A stretch of 33,428 nucleotides of DNA, taken from a virus. Shown piece by piece: positions 24,601 to 31,761 of this stretch (positions are counted from its first letter, which is position 1; the number at the start of each line of letters is the position of its first letter). The notes under the pieces were generated by a model, which saw only the letters and a program-made list of their open reading frames with translations, was not told where the DNA came from and did no database searches. Made by a program: the position numbers and the translations under genes. The DNA is taken from IMG/VR virus record IMGVR_UViG_3300050010_000496, positions 1-33,428 of that record; one strand, given 5' to 3'.

Positions 24601-25335
24601 GCACTTTCTCGCCAACTGATCACCCAGGCTCAGATTCGCAATCGTGGAGAGGCAATCGGATTCGTGGGATTCAATCAGTTCACCACTCCGACTCTGGCTC
24701 GCCAGTATGCTCGATCTCTCGCCAATTCCCGCGTCGTCGCGGTGGCACCGTTCTATGCGGCGCTGCAGCTTCCCACACAGGATGCCAATGGAGTCTTCGA
24801 AGTCATTGGTGTGACGGGCGAATTCATTGCGGCGGCTCTTGCCGGCCTGAACCTCAACACGGCAAACGACGTTGCAACCTCGCTCACCAACCAGAACCTG
24901 GTAGGATTCACTCAGCTTCTGCAACGCTATGACGATCCTACCAAGGACCTCATGGCAGGAAGTGGAATCACGGTCATGGAGGAGAACAACGGAGCACTGT
25001 ATGTTCGCGACTACCTGACCACTGATCCTTCGAACCCGATCACCAGCGAGCCGACTTCCACCACTATCGTCGACTACACTCGCCAGCAGTTCCGTCTTGG
25101 CCTCAAGCAGTTCATAGCTCGCAAGTTCACGGCTCAACTCCTGAACGACATCACGATCGTCTCCAACTCGATCTTGACGTCACTGGTTGGCAACGAAATT
25201 CTATCGGCTTTCGCAAATCTGTCGGTGGTTCCAAGTCCGACCGATCCAACCGTCGCTCTGGTCACTGTGGCCATCAAGCCTATTTTCGCTCTGAAGTACA
25301 TCCAGGTCACCTTCTCGGTGGCTACACAGCTGTAA
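21607..25335 (+). CDS. Contractile tail sheath protein, unusually large
   Basis: AGGGAG lies 8 bases before the ATG. The N-terminus (YAPPGTYTDVNIIS, FGTARVPVLIG) and the last roughly 350 residues are typical of sheath proteins. Features of the latter include NRGEAIGFVGF, YARSLANSRVVAVAP, an Asn/Leu-rich turn, ALYVRDYLTT, and a final two-strand/helix unit with FIARKFTAQLLNDITIV. Subunits stack around the tube and contract to drive it through the envelope. Sheaths usually have about 400-660 residues; this one has 1242. The excess sits in the middle and contains three copies of one module (about 61-148, 329-414, 487-575) and two of another (about 257-332, 684-765), probably outward-facing decoration domains. 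Codon use is GC-richer than in neighbouring accessory genes, as expected of a highly expressed structural gene. It is bounded by a hairpin upstream and a terminator downstream. Confidence 0.9.
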   Translation: MALFSSYAPPGTYTDVNIISPGTPLFGTARVPVLIGEGVQSFTYSDVEIPRGSVAGGNESVVGEDISSQANGITTVFQLSYYPVVIGDGTDTVSSNPADITVTANGIQCAVAALNGTLGQFTCYEIPAGADVVVNYSFDRTDTFITNENLTNQIPTFASLTLQTLALSLSVPGATGNQVNLAFTLLPIDSSIAGNRTSGTFTVGETATQGTSLATGVVVSCTATSLVLQTVTGTPDGTVGHTWVGGTSAAIFAPSAVPVAILNGIADVAAVTVNGNAVSVELRNVDNTVRTVGKVASLLNGVLTLSAGYISVASTSSSAATAVAPTSFQGGTGQSTNITFSVAHLPITDGANAGTATTNPSDVKVLVNGTPVTVTAVNGAAGQFTLATGVPATAASLEVSYYTNTYQRTFDVIPSPNVSSIIEVGLGPDRSDYIQGIDYVLSGNTISWGAAVSTAQGAVIGTTAPFNGLYIITSLKDDHAYLRQATGGVSNSVNLSFTLADVPVDGTGLGNPTNDPTLIKVYVGQDPITAFNAGTVTVSSLRGDSATVVLKNPPAFGSFVYASYYRSVLEDHTLSLTATNPSISGYTITDENGIVVPTAIVTGCMTAGGTVSASPNNTIAWPYKFSDLKAAIEGPNEIVTVTFQNDDLFGTLTSGIQASVVTQATFLTLQATKVGVNTTTNVTFVAGAAVADSLALTAVGEAISVNITAVSGVRTLGDILSIFDIYPVSTPLAGVILASVTSGHSATLAVASGPTAFSGGTVPTGTNPYADRFIVTSSLSGGSAGVGYLGQTYVDAVTGLKFTIVPNTLAALSYGWSTTPGLYTWVGGSTLGTGGDTITITVSNTGTRYASQTPTIDIPGVWTEVEQFFNVGTGNTAVVETFNGSGNGPSVGEYYYITYTVAKQASDYALKLYTSAADAYAAYGQPSAINRLSLGIYLATLNGAQTFGCIQVPQQTNSNLAADSEYIAALQTLTTNLPGSDSKVNVIVPLSTSLTVQQALSRQLITQAQIRNRGEAIGFVGFNQFTTPTLARQYARSLANSRVVAVAPFYAALQLPTQDANGVFEVIGVTGEFIAAALAGLNLNTANDVATSLTNQNLVGFTQLLQRYDDPTKDLMAGSGITVMEENNGALYVRDYLTTDPSNPITSEPTSTTIVDYTRQQFRLGLKQFIARKFTAQLLNDITIVSNSILTSLVGNEILSAFANLSVVPSPTDPTVALVTVAIKPIFALKYIQVTFSVATQL

Positions 25336-25343
25336 CCTATACG

Positions 25344-25370
25344 GGGAGGAGCGATCCTCCCACATTTTCT
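25344..25370 (+). terminator. Probable terminator after the sheath gene
   Basis: GGGAGGA (25344-25350), GCGA loop, TCCTCCC (25355-25361): a perfect 7-bp GC-rich stem closed by a GNRA-type tetraloop, followed by ACATTTTCT. It starts 9 bases after the sheath stop. The U-tract is short, so termination may be partial and allow read-through to the next genes. Confidence 0.7.
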
Positions 25371-25387
25371 CGTCTGGTGAAGACAAA

Positions 25388-26659
25388 ATGAAATCAAAGA
25401 TGATCGCACGTCGCAAGCAAGCAGCACCTCCGGTAACTCCTGCGGCTCCGGCTCCAAAGCCAGCGGCTGCTCCACCTCCGGTTCCTGGTGTTGGTGCACC
25501 TCCAGTTCCTGTGGCTCCTCAGGAATACCAATCCACTGATGAAGCTCTCAAGGCTGTCAGCACTGACGTCCTAGCTTCAATGGTGAAGGCTCTCGTGGGT
25601 GGCAAGGAGTTTGCAAACGACAAGGCGGCTCAGTTCTTGATCGAAACCATGACGGCTGAACTCAAGACTCGTCCGATTCAGGTCGAGGATGGCGAACCAC
25701 GAATGGCCTCCAAGAGAGCAAACAGATATGAAGATTGTACCTCTTGCAAAGGAAAAGGCTGCAAGGAATGCAACGACAAGGGGAAGACTATCAAGACCTA
25801 CGACAAACTTCCCTGGGAGAAGAAAGACGCTGGATGGATTTCCGTCAACGACAAGACCATGAATCTTGAAGAAGGCGGTGATCGAGTTCCGGAAATTGCT
25901 GAGGCTCACGGAAAGCTGGAAGATCACACTGGCATCGTGAAGACCAGGGTGGTTCTCCCCGAGAAGTTCGCTGCCGAAATTTCTACAGCTTCTGCAGTCA
26001 AGAAGGCTGAAGGATATGTCACCAGTCTGAAGAGCACATATCTCGAAGCCAAGGTTCTGAACACTGTCAATGGAACTCGTCCAGTTCGCGAAGCGGTAGA
26101 GTCCATCTATGCCGCCTCTCTTCGGATGGCTGATGCGACAAAGACACTTGCCAAGCAACAAGAGCAGGAAGAAGAGGAATCCGAAAAGGCCAGGAAGGCT
26201 CTTGAAACCAAGAAGTCAAGCGCGAAGTACAAACTGGGCGGTTTGGTAATCGCTGATATAGAAACACCTCGTTTTGCCAACATCCATAAGCGCAAGAAGG
26301 CCGCTGTGATAGGTCATCCCTATGCTTGTCCAGGTTGCAATGCATACGGAGAAGACGACGAATCTCTTGAGTTTCGTAACGAAGGTGAAAGTATGCTCTT
26401 GGTGGGGAACAAGCAGTTAATAGAAGATGATGATGAAGAACTTCTTCAGCGTAATGAAGATGGAACCATCAAAAATCCTGTTATGGAAGAAATAGAACCA
26501 AATCAGCCAGGAGCAGAACAAATCTTAGCTACAACTCCGGATTCCATGGAGGCATACTGTGGTGGCTGTGGCTGGGGTGGAACCTGGGGAGATGTCAAGA
26601 TTAACCACGGTGATGAAGGTGTACCAGGAAACATACCCAGAGGATTTCATCCTAACTGA
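25388..26659 (+). CDS. Zinc-cluster protein between sheath and tube, function unknown
   Basis: The 423-aa product opens with a basic start (MKSKMIARRKQ) and a Pro/Ala-rich linker to about residue 45. A small helical part and a DnaJ-like zinc cluster follow (CTSCKGKGCKECNDKGK, near residues 116-132). A long Lys/Glu-rich helical middle contains the coiled-coil run KQQEQEEEESEKARK. Two further Cys pairs (CPGCNAYG near 314 and CGGCGWGG near 391) could form a second split zinc ribbon. Apart from those motifs the family is not recognised. The basic and proline-rich start could be removed or disordered. The position between the two main tail-shaft genes suggests a tail structural or assembly factor. 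The last third is AT-richer than the rest. The start at 25388 has a GGTGAAG site; an ATG five codons later is an alternative. Confidence 0.65.
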   Translation: MKSKMIARRKQAAPPVTPAAPAPKPAAAPPPVPGVGAPPVPVAPQEYQSTDEALKAVSTDVLASMVKALVGGKEFANDKAAQFLIETMTAELKTRPIQVEDGEPRMASKRANRYEDCTSCKGKGCKECNDKGKTIKTYDKLPWEKKDAGWISVNDKTMNLEEGGDRVPEIAEAHGKLEDHTGIVKTRVVLPEKFAAEISTASAVKKAEGYVTSLKSTYLEAKVLNTVNGTRPVREAVESIYAASLRMADATKTLAKQQEQEEEESEKARKALETKKSSAKYKLGGLVIADIETPRFANIHKRKKAAVIGHPYACPGCNAYGEDDESLEFRNEGESMLLVGNKQLIEDDDEELLQRNEDGTIKNPVMEEIEPNQPGAEQILATTPDSMEAYCGGCGWGGTWGDVKINHGDEGVPGNIPRGFHPN

Positions 26660-26724
26660 AGATAACTACTTCCGATTTTCTCACTACCAGGCACCAGAGT
26701 TAGAAGCACACAGGAGATTGAATC

Positions 26725-27408
26725 ATGGCAACAGGAGCGTATCTTTATCAGGAAGGCGCAACTCCTCAAACAAGTACAGTCCTGAGCACCCGCTTCCGCA
26801 TATTTAGTCATGCGGTGGGCAACGGCAAATTCACGAAGTTGGGAGTGACGTCTTCTTTCAACATTCAGGAACAGCGCAACGTCGAAGCGGTGCGTGGCTT
26901 GGGATTTGGCGATCAGGTTGCTGAGCTCGTGCCCGGAGTGACGGCCCCGATGTCAATCTCCATCAACCGCACTGCTCTGTATCTGGCGAACCTTCAGCAG
27001 ATGATGGGATACAAGGCTGGTGTTTCCGGCCTGGTCCGTTCACTGCGTCATCACAAGTGGCCATTTGATATCAAGACCGAGATTGCCTTCTCGGAACTGG
27101 TGTCTGAAGGCGGAAGTGGTGTAGGACCCGATGCAACCGTGGCTTCGTACTTCAATAACGAGGGCGGTCTCAACAACTATGGCAACACCGGAATCTACGC
27201 TGTGGCCACGGTTTACGAGGGATGCTGGATGGAGAATTACTCCTCCAACTACCAGGTTGAACAGGCAGCGGTAACTGAAGAGAGTCAGATTGTGGTGACG
27301 GATATCTTTGATTGTTCGGGGAGCGTTTATGGGGAATTTGTGGATTCCGGATTGAATAAAAACGATCCAACGGGTAGAAGCCTCTTGTTTTCTTTGGTTG
27401 GCAGCTAA
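26725..27408 (+). CDS. Tail tube protein
   Basis: AGGAG lies 8 bases before the ATG. The 227-aa protein has the size and layout of contractile-tail tube proteins: a beta-rich N-terminal half with FRIFSHAVGNGKFTKLG and SSFNIQEQRNVEAVRGLGFG, a helix (ALYLANLQQMMGYKAG), and C-terminal strands (GIYAVATVYEGCWMENYSSN, VVTDIFDCSG). The sentence-like order of strands resembles T4 gp19-type tubes. Hexameric rings of it stack to form the inner tail tube beneath the sheath, so its position after the sheath gene is expected, though a zinc-cluster gene lies between them. A strong terminator follows, in keeping with high expression. A less likely alternative is another tube-fold protein such as a tail terminator. 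Confidence 0.75.
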   Translation: MATGAYLYQEGATPQTSTVLSTRFRIFSHAVGNGKFTKLGVTSSFNIQEQRNVEAVRGLGFGDQVAELVPGVTAPMSISINRTALYLANLQQMMGYKAGVSGLVRSLRHHKWPFDIKTEIAFSELVSEGGSGVGPDATVASYFNNEGGLNNYGNTGIYAVATVYEGCWMENYSSNYQVEQAAVTEESQIVVTDIFDCSGSVYGEFVDSGLNKNDPTGRSLLFSLVGS

Positions 27409-27446
27409 CTCTATTTACTGACACAAGTATGAACTTCGCAGTATTA

Positions 27447-27480
27447 GAGAGGTGAGCAGAACATCGCTCACCTTTTCTAT
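27447..27480 (+). terminator. Rho-independent terminator after the tube gene
   Basis: AGGTGAGC (27450-27457) pairs with GCTCACCT (27466-27473) around an 8-base loop. The stem can extend by A-U and G-U pairs, and TTTCTATT follows. This is the clearest terminator in the window. It separates the tail shaft genes from the endonuclease that follows. Confidence 0.85.
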
Positions 27481-27492
27481 TGCGAGGATTCC

Positions 27493-28419
27493 ATGAACGT
27501 CTTCACCGTTTATAAAACCGTCAATCTGATCAATCATCGCTATTATCAAGGAGTCCACGAAACTTCTAATCCCAACGACAGCTATCTAGGTTCCGGAATC
27601 GTCCTCACAAGAGCCGTAGCCAAGTATGGTGCCAGCAACTTCTCCAAAGAAATCTTATTCGTATACAACACAGCAGAAGAAGCCTTCTCCAAAGAGGTCG
27701 AACTTTGCGCTATTTCCAAAAATGATCCTCTTTGCTACAATCTACATCCCGGTGGCAAAGGAGGTTTCAAGTTCATACTAGATCATCACCTGATGACTCC
27801 AGTACCCAAAGAATTCCTCACAGGTCGCAAGCCCGGTTCCAAGGATTTAATTACCCCCGTCACTGTATTTCCAGAACCAGTCTGTAAGTACGGATGCGGA
27901 CTAGGAGCCAGGTTTCTTCTTGGAGAAAAAGGCACTCCTTGCTGCTCTGATCATTTTGCTAAGTGTACCGGATATCGAGCAACAAAGAAGTCTACCAAAG
28001 TGAAGCACATCTACAAAAAGGAGATGACGTGTTTTTATGGATGTGAACAGCCAGCCCATTATCTTCTTGGAGTCAGTGAGAAGCCTTGCTGTTCCAGGTC
28101 ATTCTATGATTGTCCTGGTCATTGGGTAAACCGCAAAACACTAGCTGACCCTGATTTGAGACAGAAGATGGAAACTACCATGATGGAAAGATACGGTGTG
28201 ACAAATCCAGCAAAGAACATAAAACTGGTTGCTAAGATGGTACAGACCAACATCAAACTCTACGGAGGAGCCAGCCCCACCTGTGATCCCACCGTTAATC
28301 AAAAGCGCATCCGCACCAACAAGAGACGCTTTGGTGGCAACGCTCCGTCCTGCTCTAAGGAGATCATGGACAAGATGAATGCTACTCGGAGAAAATCCAA
28401 ACTTCTCCCCTCTTCTTAG
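27493..28419 (+). CDS. GIY-YIG homing endonuclease with two cysteine fingers
   Basis: GAGG lies 5 bases upstream of the ATG. Residues about 4-95 form a GIY-YIG nuclease domain of the phage Seg-like type: VYKTVNLINHRYYQGVHE contains the variant GIY and YIG elements, then YLGSGIVLTRAVAKYGASNF, the likely metal-binding Glu in FSKEVELC, and CYNLHPGGKGGF. Two tandem cysteine fingers follow with identical spacing: C131, C135, C150, C151, C158 and C180, C184, C199, C200, C207. The C-terminal 80 residues contain repeats of the RYGVTNPAKN and RFGGNAPSC type known from phage homing endonucleases and probably bind DNA. Such enzymes cut phage genomes lacking the gene and spread it by repair. It is a free-standing gene placed just after a terminator, and its stop overlaps the next gene's ribosome binding site. 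Confidence 0.85.
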   Translation: MNVFTVYKTVNLINHRYYQGVHETSNPNDSYLGSGIVLTRAVAKYGASNFSKEILFVYNTAEEAFSKEVELCAISKNDPLCYNLHPGGKGGFKFILDHHLMTPVPKEFLTGRKPGSKDLITPVTVFPEPVCKYGCGLGARFLLGEKGTPCCSDHFAKCTGYRATKKSTKVKHIYKKEMTCFYGCEQPAHYLLGVSEKPCCSRSFYDCPGHWVNRKTLADPDLRQKMETTMMERYGVTNPAKNIKLVAKMVQTNIKLYGGASPTCDPTVNQKRIRTNKRRFGGNAPSCSKEIMDKMNATRRKSKLLPSS

Positions 28420-28426
28420 AGGCAAT

Positions 28427-30745
28427 ATGATGTATAGTCGTCTTCTCCAGCCTAATAAGGCTGCAGTCTTCTACGCTTCCCCTGAAGGAGAAACTTATGA
28501 TCCATTCTACGGACCTATTCCCAGAGGGGTGGGCGGTGCAGATCTTGATGGTCTTGATGGTATCCCCGACTCTCCGATCAACAACAAAACTCCGGAATAT
28601 GCTGAGGAGTCTCGCGGGTACAAGAACCCTCTAGCTGAGAAGGGAACTGAGAACAAGGATGAGGATGCCAACTTGGCGGAAGGAATTCCTCCCGGTTTGA
28701 TTGTGGCAAAAGTAGCTTATAGAGAGAAGGGGAAGAAAGAAGAGGAAGTAACACCCAAGGAGGAAGTTGTATATTCCTTGGGTTGGTGGGATTCAAGTGA
28801 TGATATTGTAATACCCACTGGGGTTAGTGGGACATTGAATCAAGCTACTCAATGGTCCTCTCAGACCGACCACCAACTCAAAGGATACTCCATACTGGCC
28901 TTTCCAAATGAAGGAGGAGAGGTCCTTAAATTTAGAGGATACCCCCTTTCAAGTTTTCATGGTACAGGACAAAATATCTCTGTAAAAACGGGAATTTCTT
29001 TTGAAATGACTGGAAACCGCTTGGGCAAATCGGTTTCATTTGCATTTGCTGATATGATTTTGAAGACAAAGACATCATCAGCTTCTTCAGCTTCTCAAGG
29101 AAAGATGGCTTACACGTATCTTTATCATGCTACTCCAAGAAAAAACTTGGAAAGTATTTTGAAAGAGGGTTTACTTCCACAAAAAGGTGATTCATCTTCA
29201 CGAATGAAGAATACCAAGGGAGTGTACTTCTTCACAGAGTTTGCCCCCACTAAACTCTTGGCTAATGCAGAGGAGAACCGTAAGGACAACGTGATCCTAG
29301 TGATAGATCGTAAGCAAGTACATGGTCTTAAATCAGATTCCGGATTTGCAGAACGAATCTCTGATGATTGGGAAGCAACCTACTGGAAGAATTACAAAGG
29401 CACTAAAGATAAGTCAAATGCGATTCCTCCAAAGAAACATACACTGTTTACCAAGGCTCAGCAATCCTTTTACACTACGAATCCAGTACCAAATAGTGCG
29501 ATTATTCGCGTTCTTAATCTGGATGGTAGTGTTTACAAGGATGTATCTACTATATCCCCTTCTGGTGAAAAGATCACAGATACTCATCCTGAACAACCCA
29601 GGGTATCTCCAAAGCATCATGATTTAAGTCAAGTGTATGGCCAACCGGACATTCGTTGCTTGGGAATGAGGGAGCCAGTACAGGTTTCCATTATCAGTGG
29701 CTGGAAGAGTATAGAACTGAAAACCTATCCTGAAGGTGGTAGTGGCAATTTTAAGATTCACCTAAGATTTGTTTTCATTCCAAGTGTTAGCGATGTTACG
29801 GCTGAATATGGTGATGAAATCCATAACTTCTCTGGAAATGTATACCTAGTCACTAAGGATGGAACTTTCTTTATAGTAGACAAGAAACGTCCTCCTAAGT
29901 TTTTATCTATCGAAGATAATGGAATATATAGTCCTGAAAGACCCATTTCAGAGATTTGGGGATCATTGGTTTTTCCAACTTTTCTGAAGAGTAAGTTGTT
30001 CGATCTTCCTTCTCTATATTCACACAGCTCGATGGAAAAGCAGTATGTAAGGTATGTGAAGGATTCGGAGGGTAATCCTAAGAAGGATTCAAATGGTTTG
30101 CCAATAACAGAACCTGATGTTTTTAAGCAATTAGAGCCAGGTAGTGAATCACTAAAACTTTGGCGCCCTCAGGCACATTACAAGGAAGCAGTTGGGACTG
30201 TCTCTGACTGGCCTCAGCCTTCGGAAGAACAGTTAGAACAATTAGAACAATACTACAAAAAGGTAAAGAAAGCACCTTCAACTACTGACAGTCTCCTGCC
30301 AGAAACTATTAAGATTATCAGATTTCTTGAGTCTCTAGGATGTAAGAGAAATACTTTGGCGGGTGATGATCCGGATACACCCCAAGGCGACTATTCGACT
30401 AACAACGAAGCGTATGCAAATTTTGGGTTTAAGGATCCCGATGAATGGCCAGGTGAATATGGTTATTTTGTCGTTAGTGATAAGAAGTCAAAAAAGGGAG
30501 GATCTTACTGGAGCTATATGGGTATACCCACAAAAGTAGGCTATGACCTAGCCTCTTTGGAAGAATTTGTAAAGAGGATGAGTACAAAGAAGAAGGCATC
30601 AGTGGATATCCATGAGTCTCCGACGAAGCTCCCACCGCGCAATGATCTACGCAGACACCTCGACAAAGACGCTCTGGAAGAAGATGAAGAGCCTGAGATG
30701 AGGCATCTGATCTCATGTTTAGTAGTTGCTGAGAAGGAAATCTGA
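28427..30745 (+). CDS. 772-aa protein with an ADP-ribosyltransferase-like segment
   Basis: AGAGG overlaps the previous stop; ATG 28427 and ATG 28430 are both possible starts, 4 and 7 bases from it. The N-terminal 225 residues are a Pro/Glu-rich, partly beta region of no known family. Residues about 228-355 look like an ART/KptA-type fold: YLYHATP (H234), NLESILKEGLLPQ, then GVYFFTE (Y267), and later strands VILVID and SAIIRVLNLDG. This His/Tyr pattern resembles the NAD-binding H-Y-[E/Q] signature of these families. It is a match seen by eye, with no third catalytic residue confirmed. The remaining 400 residues are mixed beta/helical and unrecognised, with a Lys-rich patch near 720 and an acidic C-terminal stretch. 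It sits just before the head protease and scaffold genes, flanked by two homing endonucleases. It could be a packaged effector or a structural protein. Confidence 0.6.
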   Translation: MMYSRLLQPNKAAVFYASPEGETYDPFYGPIPRGVGGADLDGLDGIPDSPINNKTPEYAEESRGYKNPLAEKGTENKDEDANLAEGIPPGLIVAKVAYREKGKKEEEVTPKEEVVYSLGWWDSSDDIVIPTGVSGTLNQATQWSSQTDHQLKGYSILAFPNEGGEVLKFRGYPLSSFHGTGQNISVKTGISFEMTGNRLGKSVSFAFADMILKTKTSSASSASQGKMAYTYLYHATPRKNLESILKEGLLPQKGDSSSRMKNTKGVYFFTEFAPTKLLANAEENRKDNVILVIDRKQVHGLKSDSGFAERISDDWEATYWKNYKGTKDKSNAIPPKKHTLFTKAQQSFYTTNPVPNSAIIRVLNLDGSVYKDVSTISPSGEKITDTHPEQPRVSPKHHDLSQVYGQPDIRCLGMREPVQVSIISGWKSIELKTYPEGGSGNFKIHLRFVFIPSVSDVTAEYGDEIHNFSGNVYLVTKDGTFFIVDKKRPPKFLSIEDNGIYSPERPISEIWGSLVFPTFLKSKLFDLPSLYSHSSMEKQYVRYVKDSEGNPKKDSNGLPITEPDVFKQLEPGSESLKLWRPQAHYKEAVGTVSDWPQPSEEQLEQLEQYYKKVKKAPSTTDSLLPETIKIIRFLESLGCKRNTLAGDDPDTPQGDYSTNNEAYANFGFKDPDEWPGEYGYFVVSDKKSKKGGSYWSYMGIPTKVGYDLASLEEFVKRMSTKKKASVDIHESPTKLPPRNDLRRHLDKDALEEDEEPEMRHLISCLVVAEKEI

Positions 30746-30771
30746 CTAAGAGACTCTCTATAGGAAGTACA

Positions 30772-31761
30772 ATGACGAAACTGCCTTTTGGACACAAAAT
30801 CTCGCAGGTTAATCCAGCATGGGATGAAGTGTGCCTTGAGATGATTCTGGAGAAGTATCCGGACTGCGACCAGAAAGCAGTGGAAAACTATCTGAAATTT
30901 GTAGCGGATGGAAAACAAGTAAATGGAAAATTAGAAGGTCATCATACCTTGATGAGAGCTGATTTTCCTCAGTATATAGACACACCTGTTAACATCGTTA
31001 AGCTGACAGCACGCAATCACTTTGTAGCTCACTACTTGTTAGCAAAGGCGGTTCCATCATCTTCCAGTATTCAAATCACTTTTTATCTCATGGCCAACAT
31101 GAAAAGGGCTATGTATCTAAAATTGCAAGAAGTTTATAAGATGGCAGATGTATACGAAGCCTCTAAACTTCACATACCTTCGACAAAGGGGTTCACTCCA
31201 GTTTATAACCCAGATACTAAAATGGTTGTACTCATGTCTAAAACAGATCCTGTAGTGGTTTCAGGACAGTTTAGACATCACACAACAGGAACTACTTCAG
31301 TGAGAGACAAGCAGAGGAACTGTTTTCGTGTTCCCAAAGACGACTCTAGGATAATTTCCGGAGAATTACAACCAATCAACAAAGGAAGAAAAGTTCGTAT
31401 GAATACAGTAACGGGAGAAACTGCTTCTATGATTGCTGGAGATGTCAGGCTAGAAGATCCCAACTGGGTTCATCCCTCTACAGGAAAAGTAGCTGTAGTT
31501 GATTCAGAAGGAAATACTTTTTCTGTCTCAAAAAATGATTCTCGTTTTCTTTCAGGTGAATTACGTGGTGTAATGTCAGCTGCCTCTGAGGATACTAGAA
31601 AAAGAATCGGAAATGCTCAGTTAGGTAGACATCCTTCTCTGGAATTGAGAAAATTGTGGAGTAAGCGACGTAAAGGACGGGTTGTTTCACAGAAGACAAG
31701 AGACAAAATCAGTGCCTCTCATTTTCTTATGCATCAGAAAAGGAGAGAAAATGTCATTTAA
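30772..31761 (+). CDS. HNH homing endonuclease with repeated DNA-binding modules
   Basis: AGGAAG lies 5 bases before the ATG. The nuclease core is at about residues 45-95: EGHHTLMR (H57, H58), N74, then ARNHFVAHYLLAKA (N82, H83, H87), the usual HNH pattern of phage endonucleases. Four short modules follow, starting near V144, V177, V208 and V242, each ending with a (V/I/F/L)xSGxx-type strand; they probably contact the DNA target. Residues about 271-318 resemble a NUMOD3-type motif (SEDTRKRIGNAQLGRH, SQKTRDKISAS). It would cut and spread into endonuclease-free phages. Its end overlaps the start of the next gene by 11 bases and includes that gene's ribosome binding site. It is AT-rich compared with the structural genes. 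Confidence 0.8.
   Translation: MTKLPFGHKISQVNPAWDEVCLEMILEKYPDCDQKAVENYLKFVADGKQVNGKLEGHHTLMRADFPQYIDTPVNIVKLTARNHFVAHYLLAKAVPSSSSIQITFYLMANMKRAMYLKLQEVYKMADVYEASKLHIPSTKGFTPVYNPDTKMVVLMSKTDPVVVSGQFRHHTTGTTSVRDKQRNCFRVPKDDSRIISGELQPINKGRKVRMNTVTGETASMIAGDVRLEDPNWVHPSTGKVAVVDSEGNTFSVSKNDSRFLSGELRGVMSAASEDTRKRIGNAQLGRHPSLELRKLWSKRRKGRVVSQKTRDKISASHFLMHQKRRENVI

Noticed and set aside
24478-25137. 219-codon open frame on the minus strand inside the sheath gene
   Set aside because: It is a shadow of the highly expressed, GC-richer sheath frame; its protein has odd composition and no recognisable domain, and no ribosome binding site is evident.
25577-26161. 194-codon minus-strand open frame within the zinc-cluster gene
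   Set aside because: The forward frame has the zinc motifs and proper spacing to its neighbours; the reverse one has low-information sequence rich in Leu, Ser and Phe.
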